NCBI GenBank assembly: GCA_030522415.1
Contig: CM060107.1
Location: forward strand, 9,134,770-9,198,769
Origin: Channallabes apus
Taxonomy: Eukaryota; Chordata; Actinopteri; Siluriformes; Clariidae
Direction of reading: 5' to 3'
DNA: 64,000 bases
Part shown: one piece after another, positions 1-11,699 of the stretch
Layout: the number at the start of each line of letters is the position of its first letter
How positions within the stretch are numbered: position 1 is the stretch's first letter
Notes under the pieces: model-generated
What the model was told of the DNA's origin: nothing
The model's input: the letters and a program-made list of their open reading frames with translations, nothing else
Database searches by the model: none
Program-made: the position numbers and the translations under genes

Positions 1-628
1 TGAATCCCAAATCACTCTCTAACCCCTGATCAAGAGCATTAGAACAAGAGTGTGGAACAAGACAAATTTTTTATGCCTACTCATAAAATTCTTTGATATG
101 TTTTTTTATATATATATTTTATTGTTTTGTACTGTAAATGTAAGATTAACTTCCTCTGCCAACATTTCAGAAGATTTTTGTCTGTACTACATGTGAGAGG
201 AGTCTCTCTCTCTCTCTCTTAACCAACTAATTTGGAATCATCCTGTGCCATGAGCATGTTTCAAACCGATTAAATGAGTACTCAGTCATTTATGGAGTTG
301 GAGTTTAAACAAAGAGCTCATAATTAGCGCTATAGTCCTGTGGTCATGCGTTAATTGCATTGTGAGACAACTGACAGCATTGTTTATAAAACACTTTTTG
401 GCCAAATTTTGAATTAACTTGATGACATGTATCATACACTATTTAATTATGATATGATTTTGCACAAAAAAAATGCACAATGAAAAACGAAACAAAATAT
501 AAAAAAAGAAACATAATGAACTTTTGATTCTGGTCATTTAAAGAAGGTGGGTGTACTGTGCGTGTTGAGAAATCATGTCTTGTCCTGCCTAAGAGTGCAC
601 ACACACACACACAAGAGGCCAGAACTTG
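1..628. other. Non-coding AT-rich DNA with TC and CA microsatellites
   Basis: I see no gene here. There is a TC run near 203-220 and a CA run near 599-613. The short open frames have no family resemblance and overlap low-complexity sequence. Confidence 0.6.
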
Positions 629-905
629 TTTCAGCATGACGATGCCCCTGTGAGATTCGCAAAGAGAGCTCCATGAAGACATGGTGTGTTAAGGTTGGAG
701 TGGAAGAACTCGAGTGTACTGCGCAGAGCCCTGCACTGAACTCAACCTCAATGAACATTCTCCTTTGGGGTGAAGTGGAACTGGAACCTCTTTGACATTG
801 CAGGATCAGTGCCTGAGCTCACTAATGCTCTTGTGACTGAATGAATTTGAAATGTCTTCCCAGAAGAGAAGAGTGGAGTGTAATAAAACAACAAAGGGTG
901 AACAA
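629..905 (+). pseudogene. Tc1-like transposase relic, C-terminal part
   Basis: The DNA matches the C-terminal coding part of a common fish Tc1-like transposase (DDE cut-and-paste enzyme). In broken frames one can read pieces equivalent to QHDDAP, SMKTW, KVGVEELE and the AQSP region before the catalytic glutamate, then SVPELTNAL and a SLPRR-like block. Stops and small indels interrupt every frame, and neither inverted terminus is present. It is a dead insertion remnant. Family assignment is from memory of the consensus; the fit of consecutive blocks in the right order is what supports it. Confidence 0.7.
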
Positions 906-2054
906 CTCAGAAATCAGATTTGTCCAGATATGGTATAACACCTTGTAGATGCCGTCTTTTACAAATCTGATCAATTCTTCAATTAAACAATGGGCAAAGC
1001 TAAGACAAAAAGTTAATGGAATAAAACACATCAGTCATGCAGTTAGAGCAAAATAATAAAAGTTACAGTGGTGTCATGCAGCGTTAAGGTGTAGAAATTT
1101 AGAAATGCGATTATCTCCTGCAATAAAGCAGGGTTACTGTTATAATTTTGTCTGACAACATCTTCTCAAACCTTTCTTTCTCTTGAGCTACTGTACATGT
1201 TTTCTTGATTCACATCATTTCACCTCTCTCTCACTCTCTCTCTCTCTCTCTCTCTGGACATGCCTTTAGTTAGCCCTGTCTTGATGAGCTCATTTACCTC
1301 AGAGCAGAGTAGCAGTAATTTTCCTCAAGAGACAGCAACTCCTCTTTAGACTGCTGAATATTCATGAGCAGCACCGCCTCCTGTGCTCTCCATGGAAACG
1401 AGAAGGATTGCCCATCTCGGGGTGAGCCAGAATGTTCTGATCTGCTCATTAGGAGGGGAAAAGAAAAACACAAAAACAGCCCAGTGTGTTACATAAAAGT
1501 GAAAATGTACTACATCTACAGTATGAATCACAAATTCAACACAGATGGTATGGACGAGAACTTTCCTTACATTTCCCAGACATGCTCCATCTCCGTTTTA
1601 TTGTTGCCTAGGAAATGGACTGCCGACTGACTCGTGACAAAGAAACAGCAACCAGGATCTTTTTTTTTTTTTTTTTTTTTTTGCTTCTGGTTTCATTGGA
1701 CTAAAGAGCAAACAAATGAAAATGTGCATTTTGAAAATATGTTGAACAAGTCAGGGAAAAATCGAAGGGCTTGTTATTGGCCTTCTTAGCCTTCAAACCA
1801 AATACTGTATGACCTTATCTGTCCTCTGCTCACAGGACCAGCTGTGCACCATGATTTGGCTCACACATTGATCTGGAGTCTCTCTCTCTTACACACACAC
1901 ACACACGCACACACGCACACACACACTCAAACAAGTCATTTTGTGCCTTTAGGTTTAATACTTCCCCTTCGGATTATATGAGGAGTGAAGGGGAATGATC
2001 TAATGTACTGCCAGGTGGTTAAAGGACAACATGGACAGGACTTACTCAAAGAGC

Positions 2055-2096
<42 letters not shown>

Positions 2097-2505
2097 GGAA
2101 GAAGAAGTAGAAGATGATGATATGCAGTGGAGTCTATTTTTTTATTCTGTTTCATATCAGATAAGTATTCAGGGAAGAAACAGGCAAAGTCAGCTCCATT
2201 AAGCAGATTAATGATTTCCAGAGCTTTTCCAAAACATTGTCATCATTATTTGTGGCACGTTAATAAAGCAGAATCAACAACCCAGACATAATCAAATCTA
2301 GAAAACATTAAACACCGAAAAGGTGGAATTTTAAAACTTTTGATAAATACAGTCTAGTTTAGATAAAATGTGCTGGAAAAAAAATAAAACCTGCTTGTGT
2401 GGAGTTTTCATGATGTACATTTCCTCCAGCTCAGCAACCAGAGTGACTCTGACCAGAATAAAGTGCTTACTACAGATTAATATTCAAATTAATTAAATCC
2501 CTATG
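906..2505. other. Host non-coding DNA; possible conserved element near 1270-1640
   Basis: No gene is recognised. The stretch 1270-1640 is less AT-rich than its surroundings and contains GAATATTCATGAGCAG-like sequence, a look often seen in conserved non-coding elements. The 88-codon plus-strand frame there has no recognisable domain. Low-complexity tracts: TC near 1227-1256, poly-T near 1661-1682, CA near 1890-1925, ATA near 2056-2095. Confidence 0.4.
2056..2095. repeat. (ATA)n microsatellite
   Basis: About thirteen uninterrupted AAT/ATA triplets. Confidence 0.95.
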
Positions 2506-2844
2506 AAGGCGGCGCGGTGGTGTAGTGGTTAGCACTGTCGCCTTGCACCTCCAGGGTCTGGGTTCGATTCCCCGGCCAGGCTCGATTCCCGTCTCTGTTT
2601 GCATGTTCTCCCCGTGCTTGGTGGGTTTCCTCTGGGTACTACGGTTTCCTCCCACAGTCCAAAGATATGCAGGTTAGGCTAATTGGCGTTCCTAAATTGG
2701 GTGTGTATGTGTGTGTGCCCTGCGATGGATTGGCACCCTGTCCAGGGTGTACCCCGCCTAGTGCCCGAAGTCTCCTGGGATAGGCTCCAGGTCCCCCACG
2801 ACCCTGAACACAGGATTAAGCGGTATAGAAAATGAATGAATGAA
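2506..2844 (+). mobile_element. tRNA-derived SINE with L2-type tail, full length, 12-bp TSD
   Basis: The head is tRNA-like: an A box reading TGGTGTAGTGG and a perfect B box GGTTCGATTCC provide an internal RNA polymerase III promoter. The body and tail carry the fish L2-tail signature (CCTGCGATGGATTGGCACC, then GGGATAGGCTCCAG) and end in a GAATGAATGAAT repeat. A perfect 12-bp target-site duplication, TAAATCCCTATG, lies at 2494-2505 and 2845-2856. The intact duplication marks a fairly recent insertion. SINEs of this kind borrow reverse transcriptase from L2-type LINEs, recognised through the shared tail. Confidence 0.93.
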
Positions 2845-2856
2845 TAAATCCCTATG

Positions 2857-3059
2857 TTAGCAAAAAGTTTTTGAAAATAGGATTTTTGAATGCTGCACAA
2901 GTTTATTAGCCAGTTGGGTATAAAAAAAAAAAACTATACAAATTTTATCTGTACAACTGTACACATCCCATGCTTACTTTAAATAAGTGCAGCATGGACA
3001 TAAAAAAAAATAAATAAATAAAAAACTCTCTCATACATTTTTTATCCATATTTCTGCAG
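2857..3059. other. AT-rich spacer
   Basis: Contains two A-rich runs (about 2921-2932, 3003-3010); nothing else recognised. Confidence 0.6.
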
Positions 3060-3640
3060 CATTTCATCGATGAGGTTCAAAAACCGGGACTTGCAGAATA
3101 ACAGAACAGTTATGAGAGTGAAAACTCTCTATATAATCCCTGACTACACTAATGCACTTATTCCAGTGGTTTCACTAGTGCTTGGATACCATCAAGGTAG
3201 AAAGTTTTCTCAGCACACCGAAGACATGATCGTACTGCCTGCTTCATGTCTGAAATGCTGGCCTCCCAGGAACTCCTTTTAATACACCAAAAATCATGTG
3301 TTAACCGCTTGGAGAGAGGTCAGGACGGTATACAGGGGATGTGGCAGTAACACTCAGCTGAGTTCCTGTAATGTGTAAGTGATGTTGGTGAATGATTGCG
3401 TGTACAGTTCCCACAGACAGATGCATATGTTCTCCATCGATTTTCATGGATCATGGATCAGGCGTTCCACTCACTGAATGTTCTCACTTGACTCACAGTG
3501 GGCTCCGAGCCACCTCGGCCAGCATCGTCATTCACAGATGTATGGCCTTTTTTAAAACGTATGCACCATTAAAATGATTTACTGCAGTTAAGAGTCTCAT
3601 CATCGTATTGAGCTTGAAGTCTTTTGTAAATGTAATGTCA
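3060..3640 (-). pseudogene. mariner-type transposase relic
   Basis: Read on the minus strand, the DNA matches a mariner-family transposase common in fish: a DNA-binding N-terminal block equivalent to RGGSEPTVS (near 3500) and later a KEFLGGQHFR block (near 3260). Stops and indels break the frame and the catalytic centre is not continuous, so it is inactive. Host domestication is not indicated. The order of blocks supports one internally deleted copy on the minus strand. Confidence 0.65.
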
Positions 3641-3665
3641 GTTCTACTCCTTTATTCATAAGAAA

Positions 3666-3706
3666 TTTCATCACAAGTCCCAGTTTGACTGGGACTTGTG
3701 ATGAAA
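3666..3706. repeat. Perfect 19-bp inverted repeat with 3-nt loop
   Basis: The left arm TTTCATCACAAGTCCCAGT at 3666-3684 is exactly complementary to 3688-3706, with TTG between. It lies at the end of the mariner relic whose N-terminal coding sequence runs into the left arm, so it may be a fold-back duplication made during decay of that element. Confidence 0.95.
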
Positions 3707-3819
3707 GACCTAAAAATACTTCCTTCACTGCTCTGCTTCTCTTTTATGCAAATTACAAGTGAAGCATCTATTTCTGCTTGCACAGTTACAAATTAACTTT
3801 AAATTTACAAATTAACTGC

Positions 3820-3965
3820 TGTGAGAAGTTCACACTTGCAGAGCGGTGACTGTTGAGATGGTAGCTTTAAACGGAAAGCGCTGATAAGACGTGGGCCCAA
3901 TGAGTGGTTTAATATAAGCGAATACTTTTTGGCACCCTGTCGTCGTATATGCATTCCACTTGTAT
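3820..3965 (-). mobile_element. Probable 5' terminal remnant of the mariner relic
   Basis: The stretch with AAACGGAAAGCGCTGAT and TGGCACCCTGTCGTCG resembles the 5' untranslated end of the mariner family seen at 3060-3640. It would be the outer end of the same minus-strand copy. Assigned from remembered consensus only. Confidence 0.4.
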
Positions 3966-4686
3966 AATCTAAATGTAAAATCAAAATAAACATGTGTGAA
4001 ACCCACCTCTGGATTAATTTAACCCATGTAATTTTTGGACTACAGTTATTACTGCACTTGCTGTAAGACTCATTTGTAAATATCTGTACTTCATTCGAAC
4101 TTGTCTTGTAGCTCCTAGTTTTTTAAACTTGCATTTTTCCATAATCAGACTTGTAATATCATACAATGACATTTTAGCAGGAGACAGCTTGGAAGAGTCA
4201 ACAAGTCGCCAACATACTGTAAGATGTAAGACCTAACACCTGCCACTGGCGCACATACAGTACTTTGTCTTTATGGTAACTGTGTTGTAACAGCCAACTA
4301 TTACCTGGCAGATGATGTGTGATGATTATCACCTGTGTCTTATTGCTGCTACCGCTAAGTCTAGCTAGCTATTTGGGTCCTTTCGAACTTTTAGTGATTC
4401 CTATAACTGGCAAGACAGAAAGGGTGTGATACAGCTGCCAGAGCTTGGTAGACACTGACACACAGATCTGCTGTGGAGCATGAACTAACGAATGGCTGAG
4501 CGAAAGCTGCTAGTCCAATACCAGCGACCTGTTTTCTGTTGTCATCCTGTTTTATTAAGGTTTTGAAATGGAGCCAAAAGCTGAGAGCTGAATAAATATA
4601 AGCCTGGAGACAGCTAAAATTCCACCTGCCTGCACGGTTTTCCTCCACATGACAGGTTCTACATTAGTTCTTGACCTGGAAGGATT
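3966..4686. other. Host non-coding DNA
   Basis: No family resemblance found on either strand; the 85-codon minus frame at 4391-4648 has no recognisable domain. Confidence 0.5.
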
Positions 4687-5049
4687 ATGACGCCACAGTT
4701 GAAGCTTCCTTTCTTAACAAAATCATCAAGTCTCTCACGATCCTCTACCAAACACCAGCTGCACTTTAAAGCTCTCGGACAGAAGCAGATTGGGAACCCA
4801 GGGGCACTCCAGAAGCTGCTACATCCCACCACATCTCCAGCTGTGTCCCCTGCCACCTTGCTCCATACGACGCTTACCAAGATGCCATTCATGGACAGTC
4901 CTGAGGCCTTCCTGGAGCTCTCCAAGCATGTGGCAGCTGCCAGGGAATGGTCAGAAGGGCTCTGCTATTTATTTAATTCATTATTGTATAAATGTCCATC
5001 TTTTATGTGGATTCTCCAGCAAGTAGACAGGAAACATTTTGCTTCCTAA
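4687..5049 (+). pseudogene. Possible Ty3/Gypsy gag relic
   Basis: An open frame of 120 codons contains, about residues 65-90, a MPFMDSPEAFLELSKHVAAA-like block. It resembles the start of the gag/SCAN-like domain of fish Gypsy elements, where a D-DPEAFL-x-x-FE motif precedes a W-P block. The rest is proline/serine-rich and unlike gag, and no protease, reverse transcriptase or LTR follows. It could be a decayed gag fragment or a host exon of unknown function; the short motif is the only evidence. Confidence 0.35.
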
Positions 5050-6106
5050 CAAATGACCAGTTGAGACGGGGATTAGATTGAATCAGGGAGACATAAGAAT
5101 TAAATTAAAGAAAGAGAACTAGAAGAAATACAGACATTTGCCTCATCATTCTCCATCATGTGCCATTCCGAACCTGCCATCATTTGACAGGCCATGTAAC
5201 TTTCACCTATTTGACTGCTTTTTCTAAGCTGCTGTATAGAAATTAAGGACCTGTCAGTCACAATGTCATAAATGCATTTTCATTAAAGAGATTTGAAGGT
5301 TAAAGATCTGAGGACTGAATGAATGTGAACTGCTGACCTGTTCTGGGTTATTTGCCAGAGTGTCTGGAGAGGCATTTCTATGTCCCAGTGGTGTGCTTTA
5401 AGGATGTTGCTCTAAACTACAGTCTTGTGGAAGAAGAAAAGAAACAAAAAGAAAAAACCCTTCAGTATTGCTGCATCCACAATACTGAAGGAAACATGCA
5501 TGCCTTTGAGTTTCCATTTATAAACAATTGAGTTTTGAAGCTAGTACTTTCTACAAGTAAACACAAAAATTAAGTATGTTTTATGGTTTATTAAAATTTT
5601 TGGCAACAGTTTTAGTCTGGACAAAGTCAGGTCTGGAGCCTATTCTATTACAGGAACACTGGACATCAAAATTAATATTTTCCTACCATGCAAGTATTTC
5701 GTCCCTCTTCTTATCAATAGTACAAGCAAATTACTTACCCATTGGTTAAACAGCTCATTTAGCTGTTTACTTGTTCACAAAAAAAGAGTTTTGATAGGTT
5801 AATTGGGAAAAGAAACCATTAAGTCAAAGAACATCAAGAAGAACCTACAAGAAGATCAGCCATTCCTGTCGCCATACCTTACTAATCAGGATGCTGATAT
5901 ACTGTATAAAGGCTCACTATATCATAGCTTAATTAGTGTTTGGGGCAAAAGTTGTTCAAAGGCCTCTTAAACTATGAGTTACTGTAAATGATAAAGCTAG
6001 CCATAGTTTGGGCTTTTAGTCATAAAGAACGATCGCCCAACTCTAGTCTAGGACATCTTGAGGTTTTCTGAATTTGGATACCGAATGGCGTACACAATAT
6101 GTTAAA
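5050..6106. other. Host non-coding DNA
   Basis: AT-rich, no gene or repeat family recognised; the sequence AATACTGAAGG and its complement occur about 30 bp apart near 5463-5490, a weak hairpin. Confidence 0.5.
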
Positions 6107-7069
6107 CAGGGGTCCATTCTTCGTACGTCGCTAACTCAGTTAGCTGGATTTGATTGTTGTGGATTTGTCCTGATCTTGGATTGTTTTGTTCTTCGATGCG
6201 CTTCTCGCACTTGTTGTCATAGCAACATGTCCGTAAGCTTGAACCTGCTCGGTAGCAGGTTTATTTCATGTAAACAGGATTCAGGCTGCACTCCTGCCGG
6301 GTTATGATTGGTTGAAATGGTGAGGTCACATCTGATTGGTTAAAGAGCGCTGACGCGGACTGACTCACGTGGGAAAAGAAAAGTATCTTGCATATATGCC
6401 CCCCTGCCATGGATAATCGCTATCAAATATTATATTAGAACATAAATTCCTAGGTTCATTATTATAAAATATGATATTACTATTATAATAAACCCATATT
6501 CATTGTCATGAATATGCAAATAAATATTTATATATGATAAAAATAAATATTTTTATAATGAAAAATTGGACGAAATTATTTTTATTATAAAATAACCAAT
6601 ATAAAAGTATATATGTATTTGAAAAAAAAAATATTATTATTTTTTTTTCATATACAACATTTTTCATATTGCATATTTTATTTTATTGTCTCATGTAATT
6701 TGGAAACCATTAACCTATGAATTTAAATTCTAATATAATATTTAATAGTGATTATGTAGGGGGGGGCAATCCATGAGAGGGGGCATTTCAGCGCATAACA
6801 CGTTACAAAATAAATTGAGCCGCTCTTTTGCCATTTCTTCAACCAATCAAAGGGCTTGTGATCAGTGTTTCTACTGTCGATGCATATCGCCTTTTAAACC
6901 AACGCACGAGCGCGCAATAATCCTAGACAGCTCAATCCAGCCATACTAATCATCAACAGCAGGTGTGCTCGAAGAACCAACATAGCCGGAGCGTAAGCAC
7001 GATGATCTCATCTTATATGTGTCAGTTCATCTCGGATGTGTCAAGCAACGTACGAAGAATGGACCCCTG
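6107..7069. mobile_element. Non-autonomous hAT-like element, 963 bp
   Basis: Terminal inverted repeats CAGGGGTCCATTCTTCGTAC face each other at 6107 and 7069, essentially identical over 20 bp. The CAGGGGT tip is the hAT style. The inside is GC-balanced near the ends and extremely AT-rich in the middle, with no transposase frame. The eight bases flanking each side (ATGTTAAA and GCCATGGC) do not match, so the target duplication has been lost or one end has been exchanged. Confidence 0.7.
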
Positions 7070-7630
7070 GCCATGGCTTAGTATCAACAGAATAACTCTT
7101 ACTGTATTTTTCCACCTCTTTAAACTTAACAGAGTTTGAACAGTACTTACTGACATTTTCAAGTGCTGAGATATCTTTTTCTATCTTTTTTTCTGCTTTA
7201 TAATGTACCTTATTAAACCGGTCCATTGGCAGTTCTTTTGTCTTCCCCATGGTGCAATATTCAGCCAAGTTAATGCATCTCCTCATGAGCTGAGAAACTC
7301 ATTGACTATTTATACCCAGACACAAATTCCAATTCCAATGGGTCACAGGTGTAGAAACTTTCCTTTAATAGCAATTTAAACCTGTGTGTGTTTATAATGT
7401 AGCCAACATTTGAGGATTTGTAAACTTTTGATTAGGGTTGTTTGGGTGATTTCAGATATAATTTGGTGTTAAAAAGGATTAAAACAACTATGTAATAATT
7501 AATAACTTCTCGTGAGCACTATCCTTAAATAAGAAAAAAAAAGTTTTTGCATTATCAGTCATATTTTCCAAATAAATGGCAATGTTTAACAACTTCTTTC
7601 GGGATATGCAAACTTTTGAGCACAGCCATA
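7070..7630 (-). mobile_element. Tc1-like element, 5' half with transposase N-terminus
   Basis: On the minus strand the terminus near 7628 reads GCTGTGCTCAAAAGTTTGCA, a Tc1-like tip. It is followed by an AT-rich leader and a start codon at 7250 opening MGKTKELPMDRFNK, the usual beginning of a fish Tc1 transposase (helix-turn-helix DNA-binding part). The frame continues about 60 residues but has diverged from the family and then stops at the border of the hAT-like element at 7069. The catalytic half is missing. Confidence 0.7.
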
Positions 7631-8599
7631 TCTAATATAGCCTTTACAGTTAGATATTTTTTTAAGTGTAATTATTACCCAATGATTCCCTAATTATTAC
7701 TCAATTTACATATATTATGACTTGTAAATTTTATTTATTTATTTTTATTTGATTTGATTTTACTTTATTTTGGGGGACTTGGTGTTTCGGCACAGAATAC
7801 TTGCCCCATCACTATTTGTGCCTATATCAGATTGCTGTAACTATTGACTCCTGTCACCTTGTCATTTAATTCTTTCCTTTCTATGTATTGACATTTATTT
7901 TAATTTTCCTCCTGTTCACTGACTGTTTAATCACACTCATAAACCATGTTTGATATTAGAGCTTGCTTATGAGAATAACTGGAGGTTTATTGAATACCTT
8001 AAGGCTAAATTCTTCACTATTGGCTGCTCAGTACTTTTACTGCATAGTCAACAAAAAGCTGATTAAAAAATCTCTGGTAAATTAGGTTTTTAAAGGAACT
8101 CCCTGTTGCTCTCTGTCATCATGGAAAAACGCTGCCCAGTTATGCTGACTTGGCAAGAATCTGTTGACGGCTCACTGAATTGCCTTGTCACTGTTGTAAA
8201 TGGCTTCAGCATTTGTTTACAGAGGTGAATAAGTGTAGGACATGAACCCATGGGAATCTGGTGGTATTAGAGCAATTGTTGCACTGCATTGTACGCAAGC
8301 TTAGGGAATAGAAAATCAGATAAATGTCTAAATTTCAGCCAAACCCTGCAACACGAATGTATCTCAATTTATCAGAAAAACGGAGTAGATGGTGGATTTT
8401 ATGCTGGATGGAAACTAGAGAATGTGTATTAATATAAAAGGCTGTTGAAGGAGTGTTTGATTAATACGGCTTGTTTGGAGTCTTTAAAAGCCACATACTG
8501 TAAGACAATCTAAAGTTTTCTAATCTATAGTTTGTTGCATTCTACTATTGACATTAATTGGAATAAGCACCTCAAAGTTTACACTACAGAAAGAAAAAA
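7631..8599. other. Host non-coding DNA
   Basis: Nothing recognised; AT-rich throughout. Confidence 0.5.
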
Positions 8600-8830
8600 A
8601 ATTCCATTGGTGCTCGAACGGATTCGGATTCTGAGGAGTTTGGAGGTTGTAAACTCTTTCCCCAAATGCAGCAGGCTGTATTAACTTAACTTTTTTTTCA
8701 CCAATTTGTGTTGCATTGGCTTTTCTGTGGGATCAAAGCAGACAGGTTGGCCTTTGTTCTTATAGGCAGATGTAGTCTCATGATGCTGTCACCAGTTTAT
8801 TGGTATATACTGTATAATTAAATATTATTG
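8600..8830 (-). pseudogene. Tc1-family fragment (minus strand)
   Basis: The stretch with CAATTTGTGTTGCATTGGCT and TTGGCCTTTGTTC resembles the DNA-binding region of a fish Tc1-type family, of which a second piece lies at 53330-53440. An internal deletion joins it to a GAGGAGTTTGGAGG block. No frame survives. Confidence 0.5.
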
Positions 8831-9408
8831 TCATTCAATTTACTTGGCAATGGTGTTAATGTCATGTCTGTTCAACATTCTGTCTGTTGCACAGTACAAC
8901 TCATTTAGGCTTTATACAGTTTAAGAGTTTTCTCCCCCACCCATTATCACCCTAATTTCAGTACTTTATTTTTTATTTAATTTTGTACTGTTTTCAACCT
9001 GTATTTATTGAATTCCTTTTTGATGGGGGAAAAATGCTCCTTTTTAATCAGGAAGATAAAAAGTCCACTGTGAAAAGACTCTATAGCTTATTACTCAATC
9101 ACACTTACAGTATGAAAGCAATAATGTCCCGTTGGGTCAATATTTTGCATTATCAACGAAACAGATGTGATAACAGGAATACATATTTCAAACTTGGCAA
9201 TATTTGGCAAAGGCTGCAAAGGCAGGAGAAGTGTTTATTTGAAAGGAGTTTTAAGAGTTACATGTAAGAGGGTTTTTTTTTGGTGTTTAAATTAGGTTTC
9301 TTAACAATAGGTGAAGGAAATATTGGAATAAAAGGGATGAGGATAAAATTACATTCTTATCAAGTCATATAGCACTTCTTTTTTGTACTTATTTATTTAT
9401 TTATTTAT

Positions 9409-9451
<43 letters not shown>

Positions 9452-9520
9452 TTCACTTGTTTGTTTGTTTAATGAACATTTAACAAACAACAAACAAGCA
9501 AGCTTTCATTTAAAATAATG

Positions 9521-9568
<48 letters not shown>

Positions 9569-11236
9569 CAATAAGATATGTCGTAGACAACACATTAATC
9601 TCTTTTTGAAAAATCATATACATTCTTTACGCTTCAGTTCCCTGAAGTGCATCTGTCAAGGAGCAAATCGGTGAGGTAAGGGGAAAGAAGTTGGGGTCAT
9701 GACACTGTTCTTGCTAACATCCCTCAGAGCTCCTGACTGAATATGAATTTCTAAAAAGGCCCTGAAGCAGGTTAGTGCCTGCAGGTTTTTATGAGCTATG
9801 AAGGAGTGTGTTGTGTGAGTGGACCATGCATCTACACTTTGTGCACAGCATGTAGGTTGACTCCTGCTGAGGGAAAACATTTTCAGAAACAAGGCTGTGT
9901 GTATTCTTCAGCACTTTTCGGACAATTTGACTTTTGTTGTGGAACAAGCACATACAGTAGATAGAAAGCAATATTAGAACAGTGTCAGCCACCGACACTG
10001 GCTCTCAGAATAGCCTAGAATGTCTCATCCAAAACTTTATCTAAGATGGAGTTAGATGGAGCACTCTGCCAACACTGACTTCACCACCATTTCAATATTC
10101 CGACCATTTCATTACCAAAGAAAAATGGTTAAGTTTTAAGAATAATTCATTGGAGCCACAGTGATGAATTCCAACTTCAGATATATCGATGTTTGACAGT
10201 GATATTAAAAAGACTAAGAATAAATACAACCCAAGAAGATTAAAGCTAGCTGCTCTTTAATTTAAAATGAACTTCAATTTATTTATTTCATAATAATCTT
10301 AATATTTTTTATCATTTTGTCTACAAAACAATTAATGATTTAAATAATTAAGACTTTATTAAAAAATAGCTAGGAATAATTTTGCTATAATAATTAGGTT
10401 TTACATTGTTACCCATAATTTATCTTTAGGTTCACAAGTTATACTTCACCATTGCCTGCGTTTATTTGATGGAAAATGCATTTGTAGAGAAAAATAACGT
10501 TTGTTTTAATTAATTGTTTAATATAATGTCTAACTTAACTGTATTGATTTTTCTTTTTCCCCTCCTAGTTAAGTCTCTGTGTTAACAAATCAAATATTTA
10601 TAAATTATAATTAAATAACTGTTTTGTGAAGCTATAGAAAAATAATCATAGATCCAATCTTCAGTATTCGAAGCATGAAAACCTCAGCTGGCAAGTGAGT
10701 TTGCCCTTTTACTCTATTAAAATCATAACATATAATACTAATAAAAACATGGCTCAGTCTAAAAAAACTGCCACTCAGGCAGTATTTTCTTCAGTGGAGC
10801 AACAATGGTCCAGATCAGCTAAATATCTGCCCTTTTCAAAAGAGACACTGCTCTGCCTTATAATCAGGTTATAGTAAATGTGGCTGACAGCCATCAGAGT
10901 GAATACGAGAGAGAGACGAGGAAAGAGAGATAAAAAAAAATAACAGTAAACATTTAACTAGTGTGGTTTCACTCTATAGTGTGGGATATCACATTACTGG
11001 AACCAATATGAAGCAATAACTGAGGTTTAGTGAACTGTGATTTAGGCTGTCACCATCTTACTTTGCTTCAAACATACAGGGAATGACTTGTCTCAGGTTT
11101 TTCGGCAATTTATCTAATAAGTTTCTCTCTTTTTTATTTCAGTTGGTTCAAGGTTACGTCACTGTGTTTCCTTTTTTGTTAAATTATTAAGAAGATCCTT
11201 CATTTTTCTCCATGGTCTATGTAATGTTTCAAGGAA
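8831..11236. other. Host non-coding DNA with TTAG and TTA microsatellites
   Basis: A TTTA tract followed by a TTAG tract lies near 9388-9450, and a TTA tract near 9523-9569. I see no gene. 10220-10640 is strongly AT-rich. Confidence 0.55.
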
Positions 11237-11239
11237 AAC

Positions 11240-11455
11240 GTCTCGGGTTACATTGCTGTAACCCTGTTCCTTGAAAGGCGGGAACGAGATACTGCGTGAA
11301 AACGCTATGGGAACCATTTTGTCGCGTTGCCGGTCGTTGAAGCATGCTGTGCAAACACGCAAAAGTTTTTGGCTATATATAACCTCTTCCAGGTGACGTC
11401 ATCTGAATAGATGTAGGTGGAGGTTATAAAAACAGGTGAGCCGGCAACAACCTCA
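11240..11455. repeat. DIRS copy 1 inverted terminal repeat (plus-strand left end)
   Basis: Complementary to 15540-15743. It includes GTTTTTGGCTATATATAACC, GTGACGTCATCTGA and GGTTATAAAAACAGGTGAGC, that is TATA-like and CRE-like (TGACGTCA) sequences that could serve as a promoter in the repeat. Confidence 0.88.
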
Positions 11456-11508
11456 GATTAATTTGTCTGAACAGCCATCCAGTCACGTGGTAGTGCGGCA
11501 TTCGGATG

Positions 11509-11612
11509 CAGCATCTCGTTCCCGCCTTTCAGGGAACAGGGTTACAGCAATGTAACCCGAGACGTTCCCTTTCAAGGCTTCACTCGATGCTGTGTGAAAA
11601 TGCTATGGGAAC
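11509..11612. repeat. DIRS copy 1 internal complementary region
   Basis: The first half (to 11563) is the complement of the element's left tip at 11240-11292; the second half (from 11564) is the complement of the right tip ending at 15743. The junction reads GAGAC/GTTCC. It carries variants private to this copy (AGCAATG, TTTCAAGGCTTC) that are also in its own tips. Confidence 0.88.
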
Positions 11613-11699
11613 GAGAATACCAACGCCGCCGCACTACAGGTGTCTGGACCCCAAGGTTGTGTAGCGTGTGCGCACAAAGCCAAGAAGGTCTCAGAACTA

